Source: Candidatus Avelusimicrobium facis
Lineage (GTDB): Bacteria > Elusimicrobiota > Elusimicrobia > Elusimicrobiales > Elusimicrobiaceae
Direction: 5' to 3'
Length of the DNA stretch: 15,512 nt
NCBI GenBank assembly: GCA_900762815.1
Contig: CAAFHX010000069.1
Span: 1-15,512 of the forward strand
This document shows, piece after piece, positions 1 through 13,067 of this stretch; the first letter of the stretch is position 1, and every line of letters starts with the position of its first letter. The position numbers were made by a program, and so were the translations under genes. A model generated the notes under the pieces. That model did no database searches, was not told the origin of the DNA, and saw only the letters and a program-made list of their open reading frames with translations.

Positions 1-1157
1 ACCGTGTGTCCGCCTTCGCGGATAGCAAAGCGCAAGCCTTCTTCCATAGCCACAGGCGTGATCAATTTCACTTCAATCTCGGCATTGTCGCCCGGCATGA
101 TCATCTCTTGCTTGAAGTTCAATTCGCCCGTTACGTCCGTCGTTCTCAAGTAGAACTGCGGCTTGTATCCCGGCGTCAGCGGAGTGTGGCGCCCGCCTTC
201 TTCTTTCTTCAAGATGTATACCTGCCCCATGAAGTGTTTGTGCGGCGTAATGGATTTCGGGGCCGCCAATACCTGCCCGCGTTCCACTTGGTTCTTTTCA
301 ATACCGCGCAACAAGATACCTACGTTGTCGCCCGCAATACCTTCGTCCAACAACTTGCGGAACATTTCAATACCCGTCGCCACCGTGTTCAAATTGTCGC
401 GGAATCCAATGATTTCCAACGCATCGCCCACGTGCACCTTACCGCGTTCAATTCTGCCCGTCGCCACCGTCCCGCGGCCCGTGATAGAGAATACGTCTTC
501 CACCGCCATCAGGAACGGCTTGTCCGTATCGCGTTTCGGCTCAGGAATCCACGTGTCCAACGCATCCATCAACCGATGAATGGAAGGTTCGCCCAATTCG
601 CTCTGGTCCCCTTCAATCGCTTTCAAAGCAGAACCGCGAATAATCGGCGTGTTATCCCCGTCAAATTCATATTTGGAAAGCAGCTCGCGGATTTCCATTT
701 CCACCAGGTCCAACAACTCCGGCTCATCCACCAAGTCTACTTTGTTCAAAAATACCACCAATTTGGGTACGTTTACCTGTTTGGCCAACAACACGTGTTC
801 GCGCGTTTGCGGCATCGGACCGTCTACAGCAGACACCACCAAAATAGCACCGTCCATCTGCGCCGCACCCGTGATCATGTTCTTAATATAATCAGCGTGT
901 CCCGGGCAGTCAATGTGCGCATAGTGTCTCTTGTCCGTCTCGTACTCTACGTGAGATACCGCCACCGTAACAATCTTGGAAGCATCACGTACCACACCGC
1001 CTTTGGCAATGTCGGTGTACGCCATCGCCTTGGCTTTGCCTTCTTTGGCCAATACCTTCGTAATAGCCGTCGTCAACGTCGTCTTGCCGTGGTCTACGTG
1101 ACCAATCGTCCCTACGTTTACGTGCGGTTTGCTGCGGGAAAATTTTTCCTTTGCCAT
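1..1157 (-). CDS. tuf: Elongation factor Tu, 3' end cut by window edge
   Basis: EF-Tu is the cytoplasmic GTPase that delivers aminoacyl-tRNA to the ribosomal A site. The ATG at 1157 opens [20 protein letters not shown]; 385 complete codons are present, and the last ten or so (after GGHTV) lie outside the window. Nucleotide-binding motifs are intact: P-loop GHVDHGKT (residues 19-26), DCPGH (83-87) with the catalytic His87, NKVD (138-141) and SALKA (176-180). Domains 2 and 3 follow, with conserved [19 protein letters not shown] and KEEGGRHTP. The odd part is switch I (about 45-66): it reads [16 protein letters not shown] instead of the family's EEKARGITINTSHVEY, so only the Mg-coordinating threonine (Thr64) aligns. 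A strong ribosome binding site (AGGAGA, 1165-1170) lies 7 bases before the ATG. It follows fusA after a 66-base spacer containing a hairpin. Identity is certain; the consequence of the switch I change is unknown. Confidence 0.98.
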   Translation of the reverse strand, partial: MAKEKFSRSKPHVNVGTIGHVDHGKTTLTTAITKVLAKEGKAKAMAYTDIAKGGVVRDASKIVTVAVSHVEYETDKRHYAHIDCPGHADYIKNMITGAAQMDGAILVVSAVDGPMPQTREHVLLAKQVNVPKLVVFLNKVDLVDEPELLDLVEMEIRELLSKYEFDGDNTPIIRGSALKAIEGDQSELGEPSIHRLMDALDTWIPEPKRDTDKPFLMAVEDVFSITGRGTVATGRIERGKVHVGDALEIIGFRDNLNTVATGIEMFRKLLDEGIAGDNVGILLRGIEKNQVERGQVLAAPKSITPHKHFMGQVYILKKEEGGRHTPLTPGYKPQFYLRTTDVTGELNFKQEMIMPGDNAEIEVKLITPVAMEEGLRFAIREGGHT

Positions 1158-1185
1158 TTTTAAATCTCCTTTCGTTTGGGGGTTA

Positions 1186-1225
1186 AAAATCCGCGCCCGC
1201 CCAATGACGGGCGCGGGTAGATTTT
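1186..1225 (-). terminator. Terminator-like hairpin between fusA and tuf
   Basis: A perfect 9-bp GC stem (1191-1199 with 1208-1216, 8-base loop) is flanked by a matching AAAAT/ATTTT pair (1186-1190 and 1221-1225) offset by four unpaired bases. Read on the minus strand it is followed by ATTTTTAA, so it has the form of an intrinsic terminator just after the fusA stop. Only about 30 bases separate it from the tuf ATG and they contain the tuf ribosome binding site but no visible promoter. It may therefore be a partial terminator (attenuator) or a processing or 3'-end stabilising element rather than a full stop. Confidence 0.6.
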
Positions 1226-3323
1226 AAGCGGCTTTGGCCGCCGTTCTCTTTTCAATAATCGCTTTGGCTACGTTCGCCGGCACCTCAGCATAGTGGCTGG
1301 GTTCCATGGTGAACGAAGCACGGCCCTGAGACAGCGAGCGAACATTGGTGGCGTAGCCGAACATTTCGGCCAGCGGCACTTCGGCGCGCACATAGCGCAC
1401 GTTCCCGCGCACACCCATTTCGCCAATCTGCCCGCGGCGAGAGCTCAAGTCCCCGATGATATCGCCCAAGTTGGCTTCCGGAGCGACCACTTCTACTTTC
1501 ATGATCGGCTCCAAGATAATCGGAGCGGCTTTCTTCGCGCCTTCTTTCAAGGCCATAGAGGCAGCGATCTTAAAGGCCATTTCAGAGGAGTCCACCTCGT
1601 GGAACGAACCGTCGTACACGGCCACCTTGATATCCACCAACGGATACCCGGCCAAAGCACCGCTGTCCAACGCCTCGCGGCAACCTTTTTCAATAGCCGG
1701 AATGTATTCTTTGGGAATGCGGCCCTGGGTGATTTCGTTGACGAATTCAAACCCTTTGCCTTTCTCCTGCGGTTCCAAGCGGAGCAAGACGTGCCCGTAC
1801 TGGCCGCGACCACCGGACTGGCGCACGAATTTGGTTTCTTGCGTGACGGTCTTGGTAATCGTTTCGCGGTACGCCACTTGCGGCGCGCCGACATTGGCCT
1901 GCACGTTAAATTCACGTTTCATGCGGTCCACGATGATGTCCAAGTGCAGCTCGCCCATACCGGAAATAACGGTCTGGCCGGTTTCCTCGTCCGTGCGGAC
2001 GCGGAAGGTCTGGTCTTCTTCGGCCAAGCGGCCCAAGGCGATGCCCATCTTTTCTTCATCTTCTTTGGACTTCGGCTCCACGGCCACGGAGATTACAGGC
2101 TCCGGGAAGGTGATGCTTTCCAAAACAATGGGGAAGTCCGGCGCGCAAATGGTCTGACCGACCTGAGAGTTCTTAATAGCCACGGTGGCGGCAATTTCGC
2201 CGGCGCCGAGTTCTTTCACTTCTTCTCTCTTGTCGGCCATCATGCGCATCATGCGGCCCACACGTTCCGTGGCGCGTTTGGCGGGGAACAAAATGGTATC
2301 GCCCGCTTTGAGCGTGCCGGAATAAATGCGGAAATAGCTGAGTTTACCCACAAACGGGTCGGTCTGCACTTTGAAGATCAAACCGCAGAACGGCTCTTTG
2401 TTAGAGGGTTTGCGTTCTTCTTCGTTGCCGGTATCGGGGTTGGTGCCTTTGACTGCGGGGATATCTTCAGGAGAGGGAAGATAGAGGTTCACGCAGTCCA
2501 GCAAAGGCTGCACGCCTTTGTTTTTGTAGGACGAACCGCAGATCACGGGGAAGAATTTACCCGTCAAGGTACCCTTGCGGATGGCCTTGTTGATTTCGTC
2601 TTCGGTGAAATTGGTTTCGCCGCCCAAATAGCGCTCCATGATGCCTTCGTCAAAGTCGGCGATTTTTTCAATCATTTCCGTGCGGTATTTTTCGGCGGTT
2701 TCTTTCAGGTCGGCCGGAATGTCTACATAGTTAAACGTGGCCCCGTTGTGGTCGCCGTCCCAAATGATGCCTTTCATCTTGACCAAGTCCACCACGCCGA
2801 CAAATTTATCTTCGGCGCCGATGGGGATTTGGATCGGGCAGGCATTGCCGCCCAATTTTTCTTTAATGGAATTGGCGGAGCGGAAGAAATCGGCCCCGGT
2901 GCGGTCCATTTTGTTGATGTAGGCAATGCGCGGCACATGGTATTTATCAGATTGGCGCCACACCGTTTCGGACTGGGGCTCTACGCCCTGCACACCGTCA
3001 AAGCAGCAGACGGCGCCGTCCAGCACGCGCAAAGAGCGTTCCACTTCGGCCGTGAAGTCCACGTGTCCCGGAGTGTCAATGATGTTGAGCTGGCAGTCTT
3101 TCCACACGCAGTAAATAGCGGCCGAGGTAATGGTGATGCCGCGTTCGCGTTCCTGCTCCATCCAGTCGGTTACGGACGCACCGTCGTGCGTCTCGCCGAT
3201 TTTGTGCACTTTGCCCGTGTAGTACAAAATGCGTTCGGACGTGGTGGTCTTGCCCGCGTCAATGTGGGCAATAATGCCGATGTTTCTGATTTTATTCAAC
3301 GGATAGGTTTTAAACTCAGCCAT
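1224..3323 (-). CDS. fusA: Elongation factor G
   Basis: EF-G is the GTPase that drives translocation of tRNAs and mRNA and, with RRF, ribosome recycling. The 699-residue product has the family's full length. GTPase motifs: P-loop AHIDAGKT (19-26), canonical switch I RGITI (61-65), DTPGH (83-87) and NKMD (137-140). The later domains are complete, including the domain IV segment [12 protein letters not shown] and the C-terminal [20 protein letters not shown]. The ATG at 3323 has AGGG about 10 bases upstream and lies 14 bases after the rpsG stop, so it is in the same operon. Its normal RGITI is a useful contrast to the altered switch I of the neighbouring tuf. Nothing suggests a specialised EF-G2 paralogue. 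Confidence 0.98.
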   Translation of the reverse strand: MAEFKTYPLNKIRNIGIIAHIDAGKTTTSERILYYTGKVHKIGETHDGASVTDWMEQERERGITITSAAIYCVWKDCQLNIIDTPGHVDFTAEVERSLRVLDGAVCCFDGVQGVEPQSETVWRQSDKYHVPRIAYINKMDRTGADFFRSANSIKEKLGGNACPIQIPIGAEDKFVGVVDLVKMKGIIWDGDHNGATFNYVDIPADLKETAEKYRTEMIEKIADFDEGIMERYLGGETNFTEDEINKAIRKGTLTGKFFPVICGSSYKNKGVQPLLDCVNLYLPSPEDIPAVKGTNPDTGNEEERKPSNKEPFCGLIFKVQTDPFVGKLSYFRIYSGTLKAGDTILFPAKRATERVGRMMRMMADKREEVKELGAGEIAATVAIKNSQVGQTICAPDFPIVLESITFPEPVISVAVEPKSKEDEEKMGIALGRLAEEDQTFRVRTDEETGQTVISGMGELHLDIIVDRMKREFNVQANVGAPQVAYRETITKTVTQETKFVRQSGGRGQYGHVLLRLEPQEKGKGFEFVNEITQGRIPKEYIPAIEKGCREALDSGALAGYPLVDIKVAVYDGSFHEVDSSEMAFKIAASMALKEGAKKAAPIILEPIMKVEVVAPEANLGDIIGDLSSRRGQIGEMGVRGNVRYVRAEVPLAEMFGYATNVRSLSQGRASFTMEPSHYAEVPANVAKAIIEKRTAAKAA

Positions 3324-3337
3324 AATATATCCCTAAA

Positions 3338-3817
3338 TTACCACTTAAAATGGGCAAAAGCGCGGTTGGCTTCGGCCATTTTGTGCACGTCTTCGCGTTT
3401 TTTGAACGCGGTGCCTTCTTTTTTGGCGCCCAAGATGATTTCTTCGGCCAATTTTTCGGCCATCGGGCGGCCCTTGCGGCTTTGGGCGGCGCCGATCAAC
3501 CAGCGCATCGCCAACGAGGTGCTGCGCAACGGTTTGACTTCGGTGGGCACCTGGTAGGTGGCACCCCCCACACGGCGGGCTTTTACTTCCACCAAGGGGC
3601 GCACATTTTCAATGCACTTGTTGAACACGGCCACGCCGTCTTCTTTGGTCTTGTCGGCAATGATGGCCAAGGCGTCGTTCAAAATCTTTTCGGCGGTGGC
3701 TTTTTTGCCTTCAAAATTGAGTTTGTTTACAAACCGGGCCACGAGCACGGAATTGTGTTTGAAATCCGGCGCGGGCTGCGGTCTTCTGTCACGGGGTCTT
3801 AAACCTTTTCTAGGCAT
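3338..3817 (-). CDS. rpsG: 30S ribosomal protein S7
   Basis: S7 is a primary 16S rRNA binder that nucleates assembly of the 30S head and lies near the E site. The 159-residue product starts MPRKGLRPRDRRP and carries the conserved cores FVNKLNFEGKKATAEKI, ENVRPLVEVKARRVGGATYQVP and RSTSLAMRWLI, ending in REDVHKMAEANRAFAHFKW. Length is typical of bacterial S7. The gene follows rpsL after 17 bases; a GAGGAG ribosome binding site in that spacer sits about 11 bases before the ATG, slightly long. S7 is an autoregulator of the str operon in E. coli; I see no obvious S7-site mimic in this short spacer. Confidence 0.98.
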   Translation of the reverse strand: MPRKGLRPRDRRPQPAPDFKHNSVLVARFVNKLNFEGKKATAEKILNDALAIIADKTKEDGVAVFNKCIENVRPLVEVKARRVGGATYQVPTEVKPLRSTSLAMRWLIGAAQSRKGRPMAEKLAEEIILGAKKEGTAFKKREDVHKMAEANRAFAHFKW

Positions 3818-3834
3818 ATTAAATCATTCTCCTC

Positions 3835-4215
3835 TTATTTACCGGCTTTGGGTCTCTTCACGCCGTACAGCGAGCGGCCCTGTTTTCTGTTTTCAACGCC
3901 GGACGCGTCCAACGCGCCGCGGATGATGTGGTAACGCACACCCGGCAAGTCTTTCACACGGCCACCGCGCACCAGCACGATGGAGTGTTCTTGCAGGTTG
4001 TGGCCTTCGCCGGGAATATAAGCGGTAACTTCAACTTTAGAGGTCAGTTTTACACGGGCAACCTTTCTCAAAGCAGAGTTCGGCTTTTTCGGGGTTGTGG
4101 TATAAACACGGGTGCAAACGCCCCGTCTTTGGGGGCAGGCCTGCAAGGCAGGCGATTTGGTGCGAACAATATCTTTCGCGCGCCCGTATTTGACTAATTG
4201 GTTTACTGTAGGCAT
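3835..4215 (-). CDS. rpsL: 30S ribosomal protein S12
   Basis: S12 sits at the decoding centre and affects fidelity and streptomycin response. The 126-residue protein shows the invariant segments [20 protein letters not shown] (26-44), KPNSALRK (44-51) and [20 protein letters not shown] (69-88), followed by [15 protein letters not shown]. The lysines equivalent to E. coli K42/K43 and K87 are unchanged, so no classical streptomycin-resistance substitution is visible, and the aspartate that is methylthiolated in E. coli (here Asp89) is present. The ATG shares its A with the last base of the rpoC stop (TAATG). The ribosome binding site AGGAG lies inside the rpoC 3' end, which suggests translational coupling to rpoC. 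Confidence 0.98.
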   Translation of the reverse strand: MPTVNQLVKYGRAKDIVRTKSPALQACPQRRGVCTRVYTTTPKKPNSALRKVARVKLTSKVEVTAYIPGEGHNLQEHSIVLVRGGRVKDLPGVRYHIIRGALDASGVENRKQGRSLYGVKRPKAGK

Positions 4216-7200
4216 TAGTGCTTCTCTCCTGTTTCTTTCTTTTCTTTGCGTTTTTGTTCAAATTCGTCGGCAATCTGTCTGGCGGAAATACCCGTACCGG
4301 CCGGGATCAGATGTCCTACGATGACATTTTCTTTCAGGCCTTGCAATTCGTCCACCTGGCCCGTGATAGCGGCGTCTGTCAGGACCTTGGTGGTTTCCTG
4401 GAAGCTGGCCGCCGATATAAACGATTCAGATGCCAAAGACGCCTTACTGATACCCAAGAGGATGGTTTCCGCATCGGCCGGGCGTTTGCCTTCGGCCTTC
4501 ATCTTGGCGTTTTCCCGCAGCCAGCTTGCGCGGCTGAGGATTTCCCCTTTGAGGAAGTGGGTGTCTCCCGCATCCAGAATTTTCACGTTCCCTAACATCT
4601 GACGGACAATCACCTCAATATGTCTGTCGTTGATGGTTACGCCCTGCAGTCTGTACACTTCCTGAATGGCGTTGAGCAGGAACTCTTGCGCTTCTTTTTC
4701 GCCTTTGACGCGCAGCACATCGTGCGGGTCAATGGCGCCGTCGGTCAGCGCTTCGCCGACGCCCACATGGTCGCCTTCGTACACGACCAAGTGTTTACCT
4801 TGAGGAATGCTGTAGGATTTCTCCTGGTTCGTTTCGGCATTTCTCACCACGACTTCTACCAACCCTTTCGGGGAGGTTTCCAAACTCACAATGCCCTCAA
4901 ACTCGGAGATAATCGCCGGGTTTTTGGGGCGGCGGGCTTCAAACAGCTCCGCAATTCTGGGCAGACCGCCCGTGATGTCTTTGGTGCCGCCGGCTTCTCT
5001 GCCGATCTTAGCCAAGACATCGCCGGCCTGCACTTCTTCGCCGTTTTCCACCATCAAAATGGTGTCCACCGGCAAAGGCAGGCTGGTCTTGCCGTTTTTG
5101 CCCTCAATGCTGATGCGCGGGTTTTTCTTGCCCATGCGGCTGGCAATGATTTTTCTTTCAATAACGCCCGTCACTTTGTTGCGCTCTTCCTGCAGCGTAA
5201 TACCTTCAATTACGTCCGTCAAGCGCACCACACCTTTGGCCTCGGCCAAGACGGGGATAGAGTGCGGGTCCCACTCAGCAAGCAGGGTGCCTTTTTCTAC
5301 GGATGCCTTATCGCTGGTATAAACGGTGGCACCGTACTGAATCTTATACTCTTTTATTGTACCATTTCCGGCCTCTACAAAGATAGAGCCGTTACGGGAA
5401 AGACAAATTTTGTTGTCATACACATTGGTGATGACTTTCATGTCTTTAAAGGTTATTTTACCGGAGACTTCGGCCACGGCCTGGGAGCGGGACAACACGC
5501 GCGAGGCCGTACCACCGATGTGGAAGGTACGCAACGTCAGCTGCGTGCCCGGTTCACCGATGGACTGCGCGGCAATAATACCCACCGCGTCGCCCGGGTT
5601 GCTCATATTGGCCGTTGCCAACGAAACACCATAGCACTTGGCGCACACGCCGTAAGGGGCTTCGCAGGTCAGCACGGAGCGGATACGCACCGATTCCACG
5701 CCGTATTTTTTGACCAGCTTGCTCTGTTCCAGCGTAATGACGTCGCCTTCTTTGATGATGGTTTTTTCTTCTTCTTTACCGGCAGCGTTTTTGACCTTGA
5801 CGACCACATTTTCCAAGCTGGTGCGGCCCAAAATGCGTTCTTCGATGGGCTCCACCATTTCTTCGCCGCTCATCAAGGATTTGACTACAATGCCGTTGTG
5901 GGTGTGGCAGTCTTCTTCCGTTACCACTACATTGTGGGCCACGTCCACCAAGCGGCGGGTCAAGTAACCGGCATCAGCCGTTTTCAATGCGGTATCAGAC
6001 AAACCTTTACGACCGCCGTGCGTGGAAATAAAGTATTCCAACACAGACAACCCTTCGCGGAAGTTGGCGGTAATAGGGCTTTCAATAATTTCGCCCTGAC
6101 CGCCGGTCAGTTTCTTCTGCGGTTTGGCCATCAGACCGCGCATACCGGCCAGCTGGCGCACCTGCTGGCGGCTGCCGCGCGCACCGGAATCGGCCATCAA
6201 GTAAACGGAGTTAAAGCGCTGGCCGAGTTGGGGGTCGTATTTGCCGTCTTCAAATTTCTTCATTTCTTTGAAGAGTTCCGAGCCTACATCATCGGTAACG
6301 CGCGTCCAAATATCAATGACTTTATTGTAGCGTTCGCCTTCGGTGATGATACCGGCTTCGGCCTGGGCCTGAATGGCTTTGACTTTCTTTTTGGCGTCGT
6401 CAATGTATTTCTGTTTGACGGACGGGATGGTCATGTCCGCTACGGAAATAGACAACCCAGACAGGGTGGCATAGCCATAGCCCAGCTTCATAATCTTGTC
6501 CAAGAGCTGCACGGCTTCATAGCGGCCATACTTTTTGCTCTTGTAGCATTCATCCACCAAAGTGGCCAATTCTTTTTTGCCAATGGCTTTGTTGACGTAC
6601 GGCCAGCCCGCAGGCAAAATATTGTTGAAGATAATGCGCCCGGCGGAGGTATAATCTTTCCACTTGGAGGCGTTTTGCGCGTCCTTGGGGCTGAGGCCTT
6701 CCTCGGCCAATACGTTAATGCCGCGCACTTTGATTTTGGAGTGCAAGGACAATTTGCCGTATTCCAAAGCCACCAAGGCTTCTTCTTTGCTTCCGAAGAT
6801 AGACCCTTCGCCGATATCGCCGTCTTTGATCTTGGTGATGAAGTTGACACCCAGCACCATGTCGTGGGACGGAGCGGCAATCGGTTTGCCCGACGCAGGG
6901 GACAAAATATTGTTAGAGGCCAGCATCAGGGTGCGGGCTTCCATTTGGGCTTCCAAAGAAAGCGGCACGTGCACGGCCATCTGGTCGCCGTCGAAGTCAG
7001 CGTTGAAGGCGGCGCAGGTTAAGGGGTGCAGCTGAATGGCTTTGCCTTCAATCAGCACCGGCTCAAAGGCCTGAATACCCAATCTGTGCAAGGTCGGGGC
7101 GCGGTTTAAGAGCACCGGGTGATTTTTGGTTACCTTTTCCAAGATATCCCAAATTTCCGGGCGGACACGTTCCAACATTTTCTTGGCAGACTTCAGCGTA

Positions 7201-8393
7201 ACGCCTTCTTTCTTCATCAATTCGCCGATGATAAAAGGTTTGAAAAGTTCCAACGCCATCAGCTTGGGCAAACCGCACTGGTGGATCTTCAAGCTCGGGC
7301 CGACCACGATGACGGAGCGGCCGGAATAGTCCACACGTTTACCCAGCAAGTTTTGGCGGAAGCGGCCGTGTTTACCCTTAATGCTGTCGGACAGGGATTT
7401 CAGCGGTCTGCCTCCCGGCCCGATAAACACTTTGCCGCGGGCGCCGTTTTCAATCAAGGCATCCACCGCTTCTTGCAAGAGGCGTTTTTCGTTGTAAATC
7501 ATCACTTCCGGCGCGCGCAAGGATTCAATGTGTTTCAAGCGGTTGTTGCGGTTGATGATTCTTCTGTACAAATCGTTGAGGTCAGAGGCCGCAAAGCGTC
7601 CCCCATCCAGCGGAACGAGCGGGCGCAAATCCGGCGGGATGACCGGCAGCACATTGAGCACCATCCATTCCGGGCGGTTGCCGCTTTCTTTAAACTCTTC
7701 CATCGTTTTGATACGGCGAATGAGTTTGGTGCGTTCCAATTCGCTTTGCGTATTTTTAAGCTGTTCATGCAAGGCCGGGATTTCTTTGTCAAAATCAATC
7801 CCTTCCAGCAAGGTGCGGATGGCCGGGGCCCCGATGTCCACTTTCAAGCGCGAGCCGTGTTTTTTGCGGGCTTCGCGTACTTGGGCGTCGGAAAGCAAGG
7901 TGCCTTTTTTGAAATCCGTGCGGCCGGTTACGCTGTCTACGCAATCTTCAATGACCACGTACGAGGCGTAATACACCACGCGTTCCAAATCGGTCGTGCG
8001 CATATCCAGCATGAGTCCGATGCGGGACGGATTTTTGCGCAAGAACCACACATGCGCCACGGGCACGGCCAGCTCAATGTGGCCCATGCGTTCGCGGCGG
8101 ACTTTGCTTTCGGTAATTTCCACGCCGCAGCGGTCGCAGGTGATGCCTTTAAACTTCACCCAGCGGTATTTGCCGCAGGCGCACTCATAGTCCTTGGTCG
8201 GGCCGAAGATGCGTTCGCAGAACAGACCGTCTCGCTCCGGTTTGAGGGTGCGATAGTTAATGGTCTCCGGTTTTTTGACTTCGCCGTAAGACCAAGACAT
8301 GATCTGCTCCGGGCTGGCAATGCCGAGCTTAATCGCGTCAAAATCAAAGAAGTTTAATTCTCCGAGTTTTTTGATTTTTTTAGTCGTTTGCAT
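4215..8393 (-). CDS. rpoC: RNA polymerase subunit beta'
   Basis: This is the largest core RNA polymerase subunit, forming the clamp and the catalytic centre. The 1392-residue product carries the N-terminal zinc ribbon (Cys71, Cys73, Cys87, Cys90), the Mg-binding NADFDGD motif (464-470; Asp466, 468, 470), the second zinc site (Cys829, Cys910, Cys917, Cys920), the bridge helix, and the trigger loop beginning [20 protein letters not shown] (938-957). The trigger loop is interrupted by a large insertion (about 962-1137, before [22 protein letters not shown]) that corresponds to the sandwich-barrel SI3 insertion known from E. coli, so polymerase pausing behaviour may be similar. The gene starts 19 bases after rpoB, with GGAG 9 bases before its ATG, and overlaps rpsL by one base. 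Confidence 0.99.
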   Translation of the reverse strand: MQTTKKIKKLGELNFFDFDAIKLGIASPEQIMSWSYGEVKKPETINYRTLKPERDGLFCERIFGPTKDYECACGKYRWVKFKGITCDRCGVEITESKVRRERMGHIELAVPVAHVWFLRKNPSRIGLMLDMRTTDLERVVYYASYVVIEDCVDSVTGRTDFKKGTLLSDAQVREARKKHGSRLKVDIGAPAIRTLLEGIDFDKEIPALHEQLKNTQSELERTKLIRRIKTMEEFKESGNRPEWMVLNVLPVIPPDLRPLVPLDGGRFAASDLNDLYRRIINRNNRLKHIESLRAPEVMIYNEKRLLQEAVDALIENGARGKVFIGPGGRPLKSLSDSIKGKHGRFRQNLLGKRVDYSGRSVIVVGPSLKIHQCGLPKLMALELFKPFIIGELMKKEGVTLKSAKKMLERVRPEIWDILEKVTKNHPVLLNRAPTLHRLGIQAFEPVLIEGKAIQLHPLTCAAFNADFDGDQMAVHVPLSLEAQMEARTLMLASNNILSPASGKPIAAPSHDMVLGVNFITKIKDGDIGEGSIFGSKEEALVALEYGKLSLHSKIKVRGINVLAEEGLSPKDAQNASKWKDYTSAGRIIFNNILPAGWPYVNKAIGKKELATLVDECYKSKKYGRYEAVQLLDKIMKLGYGYATLSGLSISVADMTIPSVKQKYIDDAKKKVKAIQAQAEAGIITEGERYNKVIDIWTRVTDDVGSELFKEMKKFEDGKYDPQLGQRFNSVYLMADSGARGSRQQVRQLAGMRGLMAKPQKKLTGGQGEIIESPITANFREGLSVLEYFISTHGGRKGLSDTALKTADAGYLTRRLVDVAHNVVVTEEDCHTHNGIVVKSLMSGEEMVEPIEERILGRTSLENVVVKVKNAAGKEEEKTIIKEGDVITLEQSKLVKKYGVESVRIRSVLTCEAPYGVCAKCYGVSLATANMSNPGDAVGIIAAQSIGEPGTQLTLRTFHIGGTASRVLSRSQAVAEVSGKITFKDMKVITNVYDNKICLSRNGSIFVEAGNGTIKEYKIQYGATVYTSDKASVEKGTLLAEWDPHSIPVLAEAKGVVRLTDVIEGITLQEERNKVTGVIERKIIASRMGKKNPRISIEGKNGKTSLPLPVDTILMVENGEEVQAGDVLAKIGREAGGTKDITGGLPRIAELFEARRPKNPAIISEFEGIVSLETSPKGLVEVVVRNAETNQEKSYSIPQGKHLVVYEGDHVGVGEALTDGAIDPHDVLRVKGEKEAQEFLLNAIQEVYRLQGVTINDRHIEVIVRQMLGNVKILDAGDTHFLKGEILSRASWLRENAKMKAEGKRPADAETILLGISKASLASESFISAASFQETTKVLTDAAITGQVDELQGLKENVIVGHLIPAGTGISARQIADEFEQKRKEKKETGEKH

Positions 8394-8412
8394 GTTTTAA
8401 ATTCTCCGAACG

Positions 8413-12276
<3,864 letters not shown>

Positions 12277-12311
12277 TGCGTTTTATTCCTGCCTTGGTCT
12301 TAAGCCGCATA

Positions 12312-12348
12312 AATTTATTTTTGTGCACGCATATAACAAAAATAAATT
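12312..12348 (-). repeat. 13-bp AT-rich inverted repeat upstream of rpoB
   Basis: Perfect 13-base arms AATTTATTTTTGT (12312-12324) and ACAAAAATAAATT (12336-12348) enclose an 11-base spacer. In the rplL-rpoB transcript this forms a stable hairpin 36 bases before the rpoB ATG. E. coli has an RNase III processing hairpin in the same spacer, so a processing site is a plausible role, but this is inference. Confidence 0.6.
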
Positions 12349-12373
12349 CACCGGCTTTGGCTTCGTGCGAAGC

Positions 12374-12411
12374 GGGGGGACAAATCCCCCGGCCCGCCAA
12401 GGGGCCGGGGG
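12374..12411 (-). promoter_or_regulatory. Attenuator-like GC hairpin in the rplL-rpoB spacer
   Basis: CCCCCGGCCC (12386-12395) pairs perfectly with GGGCCGGGGG (12402-12411) around a 6-base loop, making a 10-bp all-GC stem 16 bases after the rplL stop. On the minus strand the stem is followed by ATTTGT and then six Cs (12374-12379), which can compete for the same G tract (12386-12390). There is no clean U run, so it is not a strong terminator. It sits where E. coli attenuates transcription between rplL and rpoB to hold RNA polymerase below ribosomal protein output. Confidence 0.55.
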
Positions 12412-12427
12412 AAAGGTCGTATACTGA

Positions 12428-12814
12428 CTATTTGAGTTCGACGGTGCCGCCGGCTTCGGTGATTTTCTTTTTGAGTTCTTCAGCTTCGGCTTTGGCAACG
12501 TTTTCTTTCACGGCTTTGGGGGCGCCTTCCACCAAGTCTTTGGCTTCTTTCAAGCCCAGGCCCGTGATTTCGCGAACGACTTTGATCACCGCGATTTTTT
12601 TGGCGGCGTCAACAGCGGTCAGCATGACGTTGAATTCGTCTTTTTCTTCGGCAGCGGCAGCACCGGCAGCAGCGGGAGCAGCAGCAACGGCCACAGCGGG
12701 AGCGGCGGCCTTCACGCCGAATTTTTCTTCAATAGCTTTCACGAGTTCGGACAATTCCAGAACGGTGAGTTCAGCAATCGCATTCACTAATTCTTCTTTG
12801 GTCATTTTAGCCAT
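12428..12814 (-). CDS. rplL: 50S ribosomal protein L7/L12
   Basis: L7/L12 is the multicopy acidic stalk protein that recruits and activates translational GTPases (EF-Tu, EF-G, IF2). The 128-residue product has the N-terminal dimerisation helices ([20 protein letters not shown]), an Ala-rich flexible hinge (about 35-55) and the C-terminal factor-binding domain with [20 protein letters not shown] and [12 protein letters not shown], ending GGTVELK. The first ATG (12814) is preferred over the Met at codon 4 because AGGA lies about 11 bases upstream and MAKM is a usual start. It is separated from rplJ by an unusually long structured spacer, and from rpoB by 151 bases. Confidence 0.98.
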   Translation of the reverse strand: MAKMTKEELVNAIAELTVLELSELVKAIEEKFGVKAAAPAVAVAAAPAAAGAAAAEEKDEFNVMLTAVDAAKKIAVIKVVREITGLGLKEAKDLVEGAPKAVKENVAKAEAEELKKKITEAGGTVELK

Positions 12815-12851
12815 TTTATTTATTCCTTTTTTATAGAGTAGCTGCGCTTCT

Positions 12852-12870
12852 GCGTAAACCGGGTTTACGC
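12852..12870 (-). repeat. 19-base palindrome upstream of rplL
   Basis: GCGTAAACCGGGTTTACGC is a 9-bp inverted repeat around a single central base, 37 bases before the rplL ATG. In RNA it would fold as a 7-bp stem with a 5-base loop. It could be a transcript hairpin or a protein-binding palindrome; I cannot tell which. Confidence 0.5.
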
Positions 12871-12928
12871 CCGTGCATTTATCCCCGAGGGGGCTACTAC
12901 CGAACGAGTCGGGTTTGGATTTTGTCTT

Positions 12929-13043
12929 TGAAAATTTACCCCGGGCGGGCAGATTTCCCCGCCGGAAAATCCGGCAGGGAAATTAGCCCCTTTAAATCCC
13001 TACAAAACCCCGGGCGCCACGCCCAAGGAACGGTAAATTTTCA
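12929..13043 (-). ncRNA. Folded RNA domain in the rplJ-rplL spacer (candidate)
   Basis: A 12-bp perfect closing helix is formed by TGAAAATTTACC (12929-12940) and GGTAAATTTTCA (13032-13043). Inside lie two hairpins. One pairs 13012-13016 with 13020-13024 (GGGCG/CGCCC). The other pairs 12953-12966 with 12970-12983 around a 3-base loop. The second hairpin has one C/A mismatch on the plus strand, but in the transcribed minus strand that pair is a U-G wobble, giving a continuous 14-bp stem. This strand preference supports a function in the mRNA. I do not recognise the fold as a known riboswitch or ribosomal leader; stalk-protein stoichiometry or mRNA processing is the obvious guess. Confidence 0.55.
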
Positions 13044-13067
13044 CAGCGCCCAACAGCGGCGCACACG

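Noticed and set aside
1293..3557. A 754-codon open frame on the plus strand opposite fusA (similar long frames lie opposite tuf at 6-1163, rpoC at 4620-7022 and rpoB at 8473-9423)
   Set aside because: They are antisense to strongly conserved genes. Their His/Phe/Gly/Arg-rich composition is typical of reverse-strand readings and no recognisable domains are present.
3818..3834. A two-codon ATG-ATT-TAA frame just before the rpsG start
   Set aside because: The ribosome binding site is too close to that ATG for efficient use; most likely coincidence in an AT-rich spacer.
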